A stretch of 64,000 nucleotides of DNA, taken from NCBI GenBank assembly GCA_900455155.1, contig UGUC01000002.1, positions 806,001 through 870,000 on the forward strand. Direction: 5' to 3'. Source of the DNA: Providencia stuartii (lineage in GTDB: Bacteria; Pseudomonadota; Gammaproteobacteria; Enterobacterales; Enterobacteriaceae). Positions 27,859 to 35,173 of this stretch are shown here, in pieces. The notes under the pieces are model-generated. The model saw nothing but the letters and a program-made list of their open reading frames with translations. It was not told the origin of the DNA and made no database searches. Within the stretch, counting starts at the first letter, position 1; each line of letters starts with the position of its first letter. Made by a program: the position numbers and the translations under genes.

Positions 27859-28888
27859 TTGACGTTTCCTTATTATAAATTTGGTCAAATTGCTTTTTGG
27901 CTTCACGTTGCATAATACGGCGTAGGCGAGATAGCCCAACATCATGCTGATAAAGGAACTCATGTTGGCGAGCATTAGGCGCCATATTTTCAAGGATAAT
28001 ACGGTCTTGCTCTAAAACATCCCAATGTAATCCCTCTAAGCGATTACGGTACATAAAGCGCCAGAGATCACGTTGCCAATCTTTTACTTTACGGATACGC
28101 CAAAAGAAGACCCGGGTATTGAAGCGATCTTCTGGCACAACCATTCCGATGATCCAGAAATGACCACCCGGTCCGAAACGTTTTTGATAAGGGATGGATA
28201 GGCGTAGCCAGTTCGCGCCAGTACTGGCAAATTCAACCCAATCAAAATTCACCCCCATTTGGTCATTTTTGCGGAAGATAAACCCATTTTGAGTCGGTTC
28301 TAAAATCATCTCTGATTGCTTATCACCGTCCGCCATTGAATGCGAAGAAGAGTGGAGATAAGTGCCATGCATGGGATCCATGACATTTTCGAGTGCATAT
28401 TGATAATTACAATGCCAAGTGGCTGTACATAAGAAATGGCTATGATTTTCACTATCCGCCAGCTCTTCAGGAAACGCTAGCGTCGGTGGCTCTTCATCAG
28501 TAATGGCAAAATAAAGAAAGATTGCGCCATGATATTCTTGAACTGGGTAGGTTTTTAGGCACTTTTGACCTTCTAATGGACATTGGCTAACAGCAGGAAC
28601 ATCTTTGACAATACCATCGCCTCCAACTTCAACGCCGTGATACCAGCAGGCAATACGTTCACCTAGGTTCCAGCCCATTGATAAGCGTGCACCACGGTGA
28701 GGGCAGCGGTCTTCAAGCGCATGAATTTGACCTTGCTGATCACGCCATAACACAATTTGTTCTTCTAAGCGGGTGATACCGATTGGGTTGCTAGTGACTT
28801 CCCAACTGGATAAAACGGGATACCACTGGCCTCTAAGTCCAACGTCTAAATAATCTTGATAGTTCTGAAGTTGTGCATGAGTTGTCAT
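27851..28888 (-). CDS. Rieske non-haem iron ring-hydroxylating oxygenase, alpha subunit
   Basis: A 345-aa oxygenase component that adds O2-derived hydroxyls to an aromatic ring. Rieske [2Fe-2S] ligands are Cys62, His64 (RCPHRG), Cys81 and His84 (CWYHG). The mononuclear iron site is Asp171, His174, His179 (MDPMHGTYLH). At 345 residues and without a beta-subunit gene nearby, it is the alpha-only phthalate/carbazole/vanillate-type oxygenase and not the alpha3beta3 naphthalene type. The start is ATG 28888 after AGGAAG. Electrons would come from the ferredoxin at 29265 and the reductase at 24032. Confidence 0.92.
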   Translation of the reverse strand: MTTHAQLQNYQDYLDVGLRGQWYPVLSSWEVTSNPIGITRLEEQIVLWRDQQGQIHALEDRCPHRGARLSMGWNLGERIACWYHGVEVGGDGIVKDVPAVSQCPLEGQKCLKTYPVQEYHGAIFLYFAITDEEPPTLAFPEELADSENHSHFLCTATWHCNYQYALENVMDPMHGTYLHSSSHSMADGDKQSEMILEPTQNGFIFRKNDQMGVNFDWVEFASTGANWLRLSIPYQKRFGPGGHFWIIGMVVPEDRFNTRVFFWRIRKVKDWQRDLWRFMYRNRLEGLHWDVLEQDRIILENMAPNARQHEFLYQHDVGLSRLRRIMQREAKKQFDQIYNKETSNA

Positions 28889-28952
28889 AATCTGCTTCCT
28901 GTTGTCGTGGGGTATCGTTGGTTATTATTATTTCTGCGTCACTGGCAGGAGA

Positions 28953-29262
28953 TTAATACCCGTTTACTTGGAGAAATTCGCGAAAACTGGCTTCATTCCA
29001 TGGTTGTCCTTGTCTATCAAAGAGTTGTCTTTGATTGAGTGCACTAATAATTTGCTCGAGAGTTTCAATACCTGAATCAAATAAGATTTCCAATGTGGCA
29101 ATGAGAGCGGTTTCGTAGTCATCAGGGAGACGTGAGCGAGTTTGCCAAACGATATTTGGCGCCGTTCCCGGTGCTTGGATTTGCCCTTTACCGCCTTCAC
29201 GAGCCGGTATAATTTTGGTGATTAGCAGGTAAGTAAGGGTTGAAATTCTGTATCGGTTCCAT
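28953..29262 (-). pseudogene. Small helical accessory protein of the oxygenase cluster, frameshifted
   Basis: About 102 aa when repaired. It begins MEPIQNFNPYLPANH two nt after the ferredoxin stop, then one extra base near 29216-29219 shifts the frame. The restored part is KIIPAREGGKGQIQAPGTAPNIVWQTRSR (in the continuing frame), followed by helices and EFLQVNGY, stop 28953. The family is known only as a recombinase-like helix domain protein that accompanies alpha-only Rieske oxygenases. Its role is unknown: a stabilising or electron-transfer adaptor is conceivable. Conservation of the long frame argues for a real gene with a sequence error. Confidence 0.65.
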
Positions 29263-29264
29263 TT

Positions 29265-29579
29265 CTACTCCTCAATAAAGCTAATTTCGATTTGGTTGTT
29301 ATTAATGCGAGTCTGGTAGGTTTTGAGATCGCGACCACCTGGCTCACGTAGGCATTTTCCTGTTTTGATATCAAATACAGCCTCATGAAGTGGGCACTCC
29401 ACTTTGCCATCCTCAACAAACCCTTGACTGAGTAGGGCATAGGCATGAGGGCAAACATCTTCCATGGCGTAATATTGATCATCCACTAAGAAAACACCGA
29501 TCTCGGTATCATTGACTCGGGCTGAATAAGGAAATTCTTCTTGTACTTGCGAGACATCACAAATCGCGACCCAACTCAT
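29265..29579 (-). CDS. Rieske [2Fe-2S] ferredoxin of the ring oxygenase
   Basis: A 104-aa ferredoxin with the ligands Cys43, His45 (VCPHAYA) and Cys62, His65 (ECPLHE). It shuttles electrons from the FAD reductase to the oxygenase. It resembles HcaC/BphA3/CarAc ferredoxins in size and spacing, with the C-terminal strand pair that ends GRDLKTYQTRINNNQIEISF. ATG 29579 follows GGAGGAAAC. It is the first gene of the 14-gene unidirectional cluster. Confidence 0.92.
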   Translation of the reverse strand: MSWVAICDVSQVQEEFPYSARVNDTEIGVFLVDDQYYAMEDVCPHAYALLSQGFVEDGKVECPLHEAVFDIKTGKCLREPGGRDLKTYQTRINNNQIEISFIEE

Positions 29580-29607
29580 ATTGTTTCCTCCACAGCAAAA
29601 TAGTGTT

Positions 29608-29758
29608 GTTTCATATATAAAACATTGTTTATTATTTAAAACTAGCCTAATAGGCTGAGCGATAAACAGTCAATCGAATGTTACTCATATGTAAAATATT
29701 TGTTTTGAAATGTGCAGTGTGTCGAGATTATGGTCATTTTTAGTTTCATATGAGAAAC
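29608..29758. promoter_or_regulatory. Paired palindromes upstream of the aromatic cluster (candidate IclR operators)
   Basis: Two related 16-nt imperfect palindromes, GTTTCATATATAAAAC (29608-29623) and GTTTCATATGAGAAAC (29743-29758), flank the probable promoter of the operon. A partial third copy (CTCATATGTAAAAT) is at about 29684. The shared GTTTCATAT half-site suggests one regulator, most simply the IclR protein of the cluster. Confidence 0.45.
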
Positions 29759-29903
29759 AAAATGGGCTGAAAATAGTGTGACTATCGTTTGATGGATAAA
29801 ATCATAAAATAAGGGATTATCATTATTTCACGGTAAATTACCCCACTATAGTGGTAAAAAATAAATAACAGCAAAGAGTGAGAATTATTTCTGATATGAG
29901 AAA

Positions 29904-29935
29904 GCCTTTATCCATTAAGGCGTTTTTTTATTTTC
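29904..29935 (+). terminator. Intrinsic terminator with no annotated gene before it
   Basis: The stem GCCTTTA/TAAGGC is followed on the plus strand by GTTTTTTTATTTT, a strong terminator. No plus-strand ORF lies upstream in the 29.6-29.9 kb interval, so it may end a small RNA. Confidence 0.5.
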
Positions 29936-30018
29936 TTCAGAGAGAAGGAATAGGAAAATTGAAAGGAATGAGATTTAAAAGTTTATATTTTTTAGTTTGT
30001 TACTAAGAATTAAATTAA

Positions 30019-30036
30019 AACCCACCGAAGTGGGTT
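30019..30036 (-). terminator. Terminator of uspF
   Basis: The stem AACCCAC/GTGGGTT with a TTCG tetraloop on the minus strand, followed by TTTTAATTTAATT, lies 7 nt after the uspF stop codon. Confidence 0.8.
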
Positions 30037-30042
30037 AGTGAA

Positions 30043-30468
30043 TTATCGTACTGTTAAGACAGAAATCTTAGAGTTTTGGATGATCATCGAAGCTGTTGAT
30101 CCTAAGAAATACGTTGACATTCCAGGGCGTCTAGAACCAATAACAATCAAATCTGCTTGAATATCATCGGCAATACGCAAAATTTCATCCCTAGGCGTTC
30201 CCATGACGACCTGAGCGGTAAACTTTTCTTTAGGAAGATTAAAATCTTTAATAATATCAACTAATTGATTTGTTACTTTATCTTGTTCGCTATCTGCCTT
30301 TTCGGCAAAACCAAAGCCCATAGAGGTATAAAAAGGGATAGTAGGAATAACGGCTAAAAAATGAATATGAGCGCCTTCTTCCTCCGAAAGGTATTGAATA
30401 TGAGGAAGTACAAGGTTTGCTAAATTTTTCTCTGTAATATCAATAGGAACTAAAATTTTTTTATACAT
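30043..30468 (-). CDS. uspF: Universal stress protein F
   Basis: A 141-aa Usp-fold protein close to E. coli UspF: YKKILVPIDI at the start, LAVIPTIPFYTSMG, VVMGTPRDEILRIA, and the ATP-binding end VIGSRRPGMSTYFLGSTAS (G-x2-R-x9-G-S/T). UspF binds ATP and is linked to stress survival and adhesion. The start chosen is ATG 30468 after GGAG, and an upstream in-frame extension has no ribosome site. It is monocistronic with its own terminator. Confidence 0.92.
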   Translation of the reverse strand: MYKKILVPIDITEKNLANLVLPHIQYLSEEEGAHIHFLAVIPTIPFYTSMGFGFAEKADSEQDKVTNQLVDIIKDFNLPKEKFTAQVVMGTPRDEILRIADDIQADLIVIGSRRPGMSTYFLGSTASMIIQNSKISVLTVR

Positions 30469-30791
30469 ATTGTTCTCCGAACAATTATCCAAGCCTATTT
30501 AAAATCTATCCGCTAAAAACAATCAGTAAAAATAAAGATAAGTTTAATATTTAATCAATTTAACATCTTATAGCCAATACAAAAATGGAGTTAGCTAACA
30601 ATAACAATACAACGTTGTAACGAACAATACTTTGACGGCGGCTTGAAGTTAGAAAATTAAAACGGTTTAACGGTTTGATGAAAAAACAGTTCATTTGTGC
30701 GGTTCCCCATTGAATGACTATCTTTCTCATCTTAGTTATTATATGGTTTATATATAAATCGTAATATTTTATATGTTAATGAGGTGCTGTC
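30469..30791. other. Divergent intergenic region
   Basis: AT-rich spacer between uspF and the ParD-like gene, which point away from each other. It presumably holds both promoters; no specific motif recognised. Confidence 0.35.
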
Positions 30792-30998
30792 TTGGGAATC
30801 GTGAAAATTTCAGATGATCTGCATGACTATTTGCGCCGTGCTAGCCAAGTGATGTCACGCTCGATCAATTCTCAGGCTGAATTTTGGATAAAAATAGGTA
30901 TCCAAGCCGAATTAAATCCCGATAAAACCTTCACAACGCTTATCAGCGAAATGCTAGAAAAAGAAACTGTTAACCATAAAGGGAAGTACCATGAGTAA
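30792..30998 (+). CDS. ParD-like antitoxin-family protein
   Basis: A 68-aa protein with the ParD-like (ribbon-helix-helix-type) fold: VKISDDLHDYLRRASQVMSRSINSQAEFWIKIGI. Such proteins usually bind DNA and autoregulate a toxin operon, but here the partner overlapping it by 8 nt is a methionine aminopeptidase, with no ParE or RelE toxin. This pairing recurs in enterobacteria. Probably a regulator of the accessory aminopeptidase. The start codon at 30792 follows GAGGTG. Confidence 0.75.
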   Translation: MGIVKISDDLHDYLRRASQVMSRSINSQAEFWIKIGIQAELNPDKTFTTLISEMLEKETVNHKGKYHE

Positions 30999-31789
30999 TA
31001 TCACAATCAAAACAGCTGAAGAAATTGAATTGATGCGTGAATCCGGCCGTTTATTAGCCAAAGTATTTGCGATGTTAGATACTTTTATTGTGCCGGGTAT
31101 TACGACCATGGAAATTAATGACAAGGTTGAAGATTATATTGTTAATGAATTGCAGGCGAGACCAGCCAGCAAAGGCCAGTATGGTTATCAATATGTATTA
31201 AATACCTCCCTTAATGAAGTGGTGTGCCATGGCGTACCGAAAGCTGATGAACATTTGAAAGCCAGAGATATTATCAATGTTGATATCACATTAGAGAAAA
31301 ATGGCTTTATTGCAGACTCAAGTAAGATGTATGTGATGCCCGAAGCCTCACCATTAGCACGTAAACTTGTTAAGGATACTTATGAGGCTATGTGGGAAGG
31401 GATCAAACAAGTCAAACCAGGGGCAAACACTAGGGGATATTGGTTCTGCAATCCAACACCATGCAGAAAAAAAATGGTTATAGCGTGGTTCGTGAATATT
31501 GTGGTCATGGTATAGGCCCGTGAAATGCACGAAGCTCCACAAGTGCTACATTATGGTGTACGTGGGCAAGGGGTTACCTTAAAAGAAGGGATGACATTCA
31601 CAATAGAGCCGATGATCAACCAAGGTGGTATGAAAATTAAGACCAAAAAAGATGGTTGGACAGTTTGTGACGCGAGATAAAAAATTATCGGCCCAATCAG
31701 AACATACTGTTTTAGTGACCGCAACCGGTTATGAAGTCTTAACTTTACGCGATGAAGAAAAAGCATTTGTCGCAAAACATCATCTTTAA
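30991..31789 (+). pseudogene. map: Type I methionine aminopeptidase (accessory copy), multiply frameshifted
   Basis: About 264 aa when repaired; removes N-terminal Met from proteins. Metal-site motifs are in order: CHGVP, INVDITLEKNGFIADSSKMY (Asp ligands), then in shifted frames EYCGHGIGREMHE (His ligand), TFTIEPMI (Glu) and SEHTVLV (Glu). Four indels are needed: near 31427-31431, in the A7-A8 run at about 31477-31484, at about 31518 and near 31668-31671. It lacks the N-terminal zinc extension. It probably duplicates an essential map elsewhere. Translation is coupled to the ParD-like gene. Confidence 0.8.
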
Positions 31790-31808
31790 AATTTGACGAT
31801 GGCTCTGC

Positions 31809-31828
31809 AAAGCCGCGAGTGCGGCTTT
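31809..31828 (+). terminator. Hairpin after the aminopeptidase gene
   Basis: A perfect 8-bp stem AAAGCCGC/GCGGCTTT with a 4-nt loop lies 20 nt after the map stop. It has no long T-run and may also serve the minus-strand LysR remnant that ends at 31836. Confidence 0.6.
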
Positions 31829-31835
31829 CAGACTG

Positions 31836-32102
31836 TTATCGCGAAGCATAATAATTAATTTCATAACGCTGGCCATATTCGCTCTTGGGATTCAGTCTTT
31901 CAAACAGAAAATCGATAGCCATTCTTGTTTTATGGGGTAAATAGTGTCTATTAGGATAAACCGCATAAATAGAGTGTTCTGGCAATGAGTAATCCGTCAG
32001 TAAAGGGGTTAGCATACCTTTTTCAATATAGGGGGCGGCGATAAAGCAGGGTAGCAGCGAAATTCCCACTCCTTGAACAGTCGCTTCGCTATTATTGGTC
32101 AA
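31836..32102 (-). pseudogene. LysR-family regulator, C-terminal remnant
   Basis: About 88 codons of a LysR effector-binding domain: VQGVGISLLPCFIAAPYIEKGMLTPLLTDYSLPEHSIYAVYPNRHYLPHKTRMAIDFL is typical of the end of these regulators. The DNA-binding domain and first half are missing. The frame is cut where it meets a transporter remnant on the opposite strand at about 32073-32100, so a deletion removed the 5' ends of both genes or joined them. Confidence 0.75.
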
Positions 32103-32264
32103 GTCGTATCAAGCTTTATCTTAGATATCATCAACGGGCAGGCTGGAAATCATTTACTCTTACAATCGATAGGGTTGCTATTGATTATTTTAGGCGTGTA
32201 TTATCAATACATAAAAAAGATAATTAAAATGATAATCATAAAGGTAATATTTTGTTGTCAGTAG
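32073..32264 (+). pseudogene. DMT-family transporter (DUF606/YdcZ-like), C-terminal remnant
   Basis: About 62 codons reading RFAIIGQVVSSFILDIINGQAG then LLLQSIGLLLIILGVYYQYI, the last two membrane helices of a small DMT exporter. It overlaps the LysR remnant tail-to-head on opposite strands, which two intact genes would not do. The remainder of the transporter is not in the window. Confidence 0.55.
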
Positions 32265-32647
32265 GGTTATATTTTTTGTGTTGTCATTTGAAGAGTAATA
32301 ATTATTAATGACTAAAGAAATAGCATATTTAGGTCGAGAAGAGTTTGTGTAAGGATCCATTCTGTATGCTAGTTTATATTAGATAATATAAATTAAGATA
32401 TGTAAACAATTAATGATTGTGATTTTATTTTAATCTTATTTGGCTTGGTTTTCACAATGTTTGTAATACTATTCTTTTGTTATTACGATACATAAGTAGA
32501 ATGTGAAATTAATTTTAATGACTATTGAAATAATTAATATTTAATATCATATGATTGTGATGCCCATTATTTCGATAGTTTTATATAAACAATAAGGGGG
32601 CTTCATTTATTGACAATAAACTAGCACTCCATTTAGGAGGTACCATT
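32265..32647. other. AT-rich intergenic region before the holin gene
   Basis: No ORF or RNA was recognised. A clear GGAGG ribosome site lies at 32636-32640, just before the holin start. Confidence 0.35.
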
Positions 32648-32999
32648 ATGCATGAAAAAAATATCGATTTTTGGGCGCAAGTTTTCCGCTGGGTTCAACT
32701 CAATTTACCTTTATTAAGTGGTGTTATGTTAGCAACGTTGATTGCATTTGTTAGAGAGTGGCGAGAGAGTAAAAGTACATGGCAATCATTAGCAGAAGCT
32801 GTAATATGTGGTGCTATTACAGTCCAGTGCTATTCGAGCGCTTCAATGGTTACTTGTCTATTTAAATTATTCTGATGCTTGGTCATCACTTGCCGAGTTT
32901 TGTGGTGCGATGATAGGTTTCCTGGGTACAAAGAAGCTCAGTTGGGTTATTGATTCGATGTTGATTGCAATTCAAAAACGCTATAGAAATAAAGAATAA
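32648..32999 (+). pseudogene. Phage holin, lambda-type, frameshifted
   Basis: About 116 aa when repaired. The first frame gives NIDFWAQVFRWVQLNLPLLSGVMLATLIAFVREWRESKSTWQSLAEAVICGA and the second SSAIRALQWLL...AWSSLAEFCGAMIGFLGTKKLSWVIDSML, the two halves of a lambda-type holin with three membrane helices. Holins permeabilise the inner membrane to release endolysin. The break is near 32815-32830. No endolysin, spanin or other phage gene is adjacent, so this is an isolated prophage relic or a domesticated holin. Confidence 0.75.
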
Positions 33000-33455
33000 T
33001 ATTTTGAAGTATAGAAAAATCATTCTTATCAGAAATAAGTTGTACGATAAGCCCAAAATGAGGCTTATCGAGATACCTACCTTAAGAAGATACTGTTATT
33101 TAAAACGATTATAATTCTACTGCTATCTTAATTACCATTTAATGATTACCTAACTATCATCTCTGATCCCCTTCAATAAGAGAATTATTTATTTTTTTAC
33201 TGCATCGGTATCAATATAAGAAGAAGTATATTGATATCATTAATCAAATGCTAATGAACTCCATAATGGATAATTTTATGCTCTAAAAGAGAACAATCTT
33301 GTGGTGTTCTGCAATGATGGGTAAGATCTCGTGTTTTGTTTGTTTATTAAACATGTTATTTCTCTGGCTAGCTTAAAGCGGTAGGAAGTTTGTGTGAAAC
33401 CATAAAATCTATTACTCTTTGCATTATCTCTAATTAACTTAAAAGGTTTAAGCTG
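33000..33455. other. Intergenic region with a hairpin
   Basis: A 9-bp stem CGATAAGCC/GGCTTATCG at 33045-33070 may terminate the holin transcript. The remainder is AT-rich sequence upstream of the TetR gene, with no gene recognised. Confidence 0.4.
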
Positions 33456-34070
33456 ATGACGGAGCCAATGAAAAAGCCGAGAACAAAACCCGCAAAAGAG
33501 AGATTGGATGATTTAATGAATGCTGCTGAGCATTTATTTCTCACGAAAGGTTTTTTAGAGACAACAGTGAGTGAAATAGTTAGCCAAGCCGATGTGGCGA
33601 AAGGTACTTTTTACCACTACTTTAAATCGAAGGATGAGATTTTAGAGGCTTTGCGTGAGCGTTATATGACATGGTATTTGGGAAAAATTGATGATGCACT
33701 GAAAGAGAAGGTGGGCAGTCAAGCGATGCTAAGCCAGTGGTGTGAAAGCAGCGTACAATACTATGTTGAAAAAAGACGTATTCATGACATGCTATTTCAT
33801 GAAAGTTTTCATACGTGTAGCAACGTACATGAACAGCGGGCAATTTCACAAGTGAAAAAAATCTTGTTACATGGAAAGGCGCAAGGTGTTTGGTCAGCAG
33901 AGCCAATTGGGCTGGTTAGCTCTATGCTGTATCACAGTATGCACGCTGCCGTTGATGAGCTTGCATCGAGCCTTGAGTATGATGAGAACACATTAGGCGC
34001 AATACTTTATCAAAAGTTACTCGGTTTTAGTTCAATAACACCGTATCTAAACACTCTTCTATCCTTCTAA
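33456..34070 (+). CDS. TetR/AcrR-family transcriptional regulator
   Basis: A 204-aa one-component repressor. The N-terminal HTH is clear: LMNAAEHLFLTKGFLETTVSEIVSQADVAKGTFYHYFKSKDEIL (residues about 22-64). The C-terminal helical ligand domain is poorly conserved, so the inducer is unknown. No efflux pump is adjacent; the next gene, a bestrophin-like membrane protein, is separated by a strong terminator. The start is ATG 33456, a little downstream of an AAAAGG. Confidence 0.85.
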   Translation: MTEPMKKPRTKPAKERLDDLMNAAEHLFLTKGFLETTVSEIVSQADVAKGTFYHYFKSKDEILEALRERYMTWYLGKIDDALKEKVGSQAMLSQWCESSVQYYVEKRRIHDMLFHESFHTCSNVHEQRAISQVKKILLHGKAQGVWSAEPIGLVSSMLYHSMHAAVDELASSLEYDENTLGAILYQKLLGFSSITPYLNTLLSF

Positions 34071-34140
34071 AAATAGAAGGATGCTGTCATTTAAATCTGT
34101 CTTGTACTGAAGTTAAATTACATATCTAAAAGTGACTAAA

Positions 34141-34169
34141 AAACAGTAGGTTAAGCGACTGTTTTTTTA
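34141..34169 (+). terminator. Terminator of the TetR gene
   Basis: The stem AAACAGT/ACTGTTT is followed by TTTTTAT on the plus strand, about 70 nt after the TetR stop. A further stem ATCCTTCT/AGAAGGAT at 34061-34082 overlaps the stop codon. Confidence 0.8.
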
Positions 34170-34319
34170 TGATTGCATCGTTAATACTATCATGTTTTTA
34201 TCGTTTGATGATGACATTTTAGCGTTAAAATCTAAACTGATTTTTGCCAGTGAAAAAGCTAGAAAAATTTATTCTGGATGTGTTATATCATCGGAAAATT
34301 ACTTGTCTGGACATGTTTT

Positions 34320-35132
34320 ATGTTTAATTTTTCCGAGTTTATTAATGATACACCAATTGACTCTATCTTATTGTTTATAATTACATTTTCCTTGCTCATT
34401 ATTTCAGCTTATATCGGTAAATTTATCTTTAAGCGTAAGAAGCTGAATGATGATATTGCTGATGACGAAGCGAAAATTATATTAGGGGCTATCTTATCGT
34501 TATTAGGCTTATTGATTGGTTTTGTTCTCTCAATCTCGATCAGTGGCTACAACAATCGTCAGCAAACAGAAGAGAATGAAGCGATTGCGATAGGGAATGC
34601 TTACCAACGAGCGCAATTATTAAACAGCAGTGACAGACGTGAAGCAATCCATTTATTGCAGCAGTACCTAGACGCGAGAATTGAATTTTTTAAATCAGGT
34701 GTCAGCGATGAAAATAATCAATGGCGGAGAGTCTCATTAGAAAAACAAGCTACCTTGTGGGAAATTGCGGTTAAAGAGGCAAATCAATCACCAAATCCAG
34801 TGATCGCCTCGGTATTAACTGCATTTAGTGATCTTTATCTTTCACAACAAAAAACGATGGCGAGTTGGCGGCATCAAATACCGAATGCAGCATGGTTCTT
34901 ATTAATTTTCTTTGCGATTTGTTCTAACGTTTTAATTGGTTATAACATTCGAGGAACTAAAGGTAAAAACTGGCTGATCCTCATATTGCCATCATTAACA
35001 ACACTGGCACTATTTATGATCGCAGAAATTGATATTCCTGGTGAGGGGGTCATTCATGTGACGCCGGATGATTTAATATCATTACAGGAATTCTTATTTA
35101 AAGAAGGGGCGTTAGTCGGGAAACTTGATTAA
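34320..35132 (+). CDS. DUF4239-like (bestrophin-like) membrane protein
   Basis: A 270-aa inner-membrane protein with two N-terminal and two C-terminal helices around a helical soluble domain. The segment DDEAKIILGAILSLLGLLIGFVLSISISGYNNRQ is the hallmark of the DUF4239/bestrophin-like family. Its function is unknown; ion-channel similarity is distant. Start 34320 (MFNFSEF) chosen because the product begins directly before the first helix, though the ribosome site is weak. It converges with the PTS operon. Confidence 0.75.
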   Translation: MFNFSEFINDTPIDSILLFIITFSLLIISAYIGKFIFKRKKLNDDIADDEAKIILGAILSLLGLLIGFVLSISISGYNNRQQTEENEAIAIGNAYQRAQLLNSSDRREAIHLLQQYLDARIEFFKSGVSDENNQWRRVSLEKQATLWEIAVKEANQSPNPVIASVLTAFSDLYLSQQKTMASWRHQIPNAAWFLLIFFAICSNVLIGYNIRGTKGKNWLILILPSLTTLALFMIAEIDIPGEGVIHVTPDDLISLQEFLFKEGALVGKLD

Positions 35133-35140
35133 ATAAATAT

Positions 35141-35166
35141 GCCCCGTAACGGAAGTATTACGGGGC
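35141..35166. terminator. Bidirectional hairpin between convergent genes
   Basis: A perfect 9-bp stem GCCCCGTAA/TTACGGGGC with an 8-nt loop lies between the stops of the DUF4239 gene and ulaA. No strong T-run on either side. Confidence 0.65.
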
Positions 35167-35173
35167 ACTATGG

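Noticed and set aside
31551..31775. A minus-strand ORF over the 3' half of map
   Set aside because: It is antisense to the frames that carry the conserved aminopeptidase motifs.
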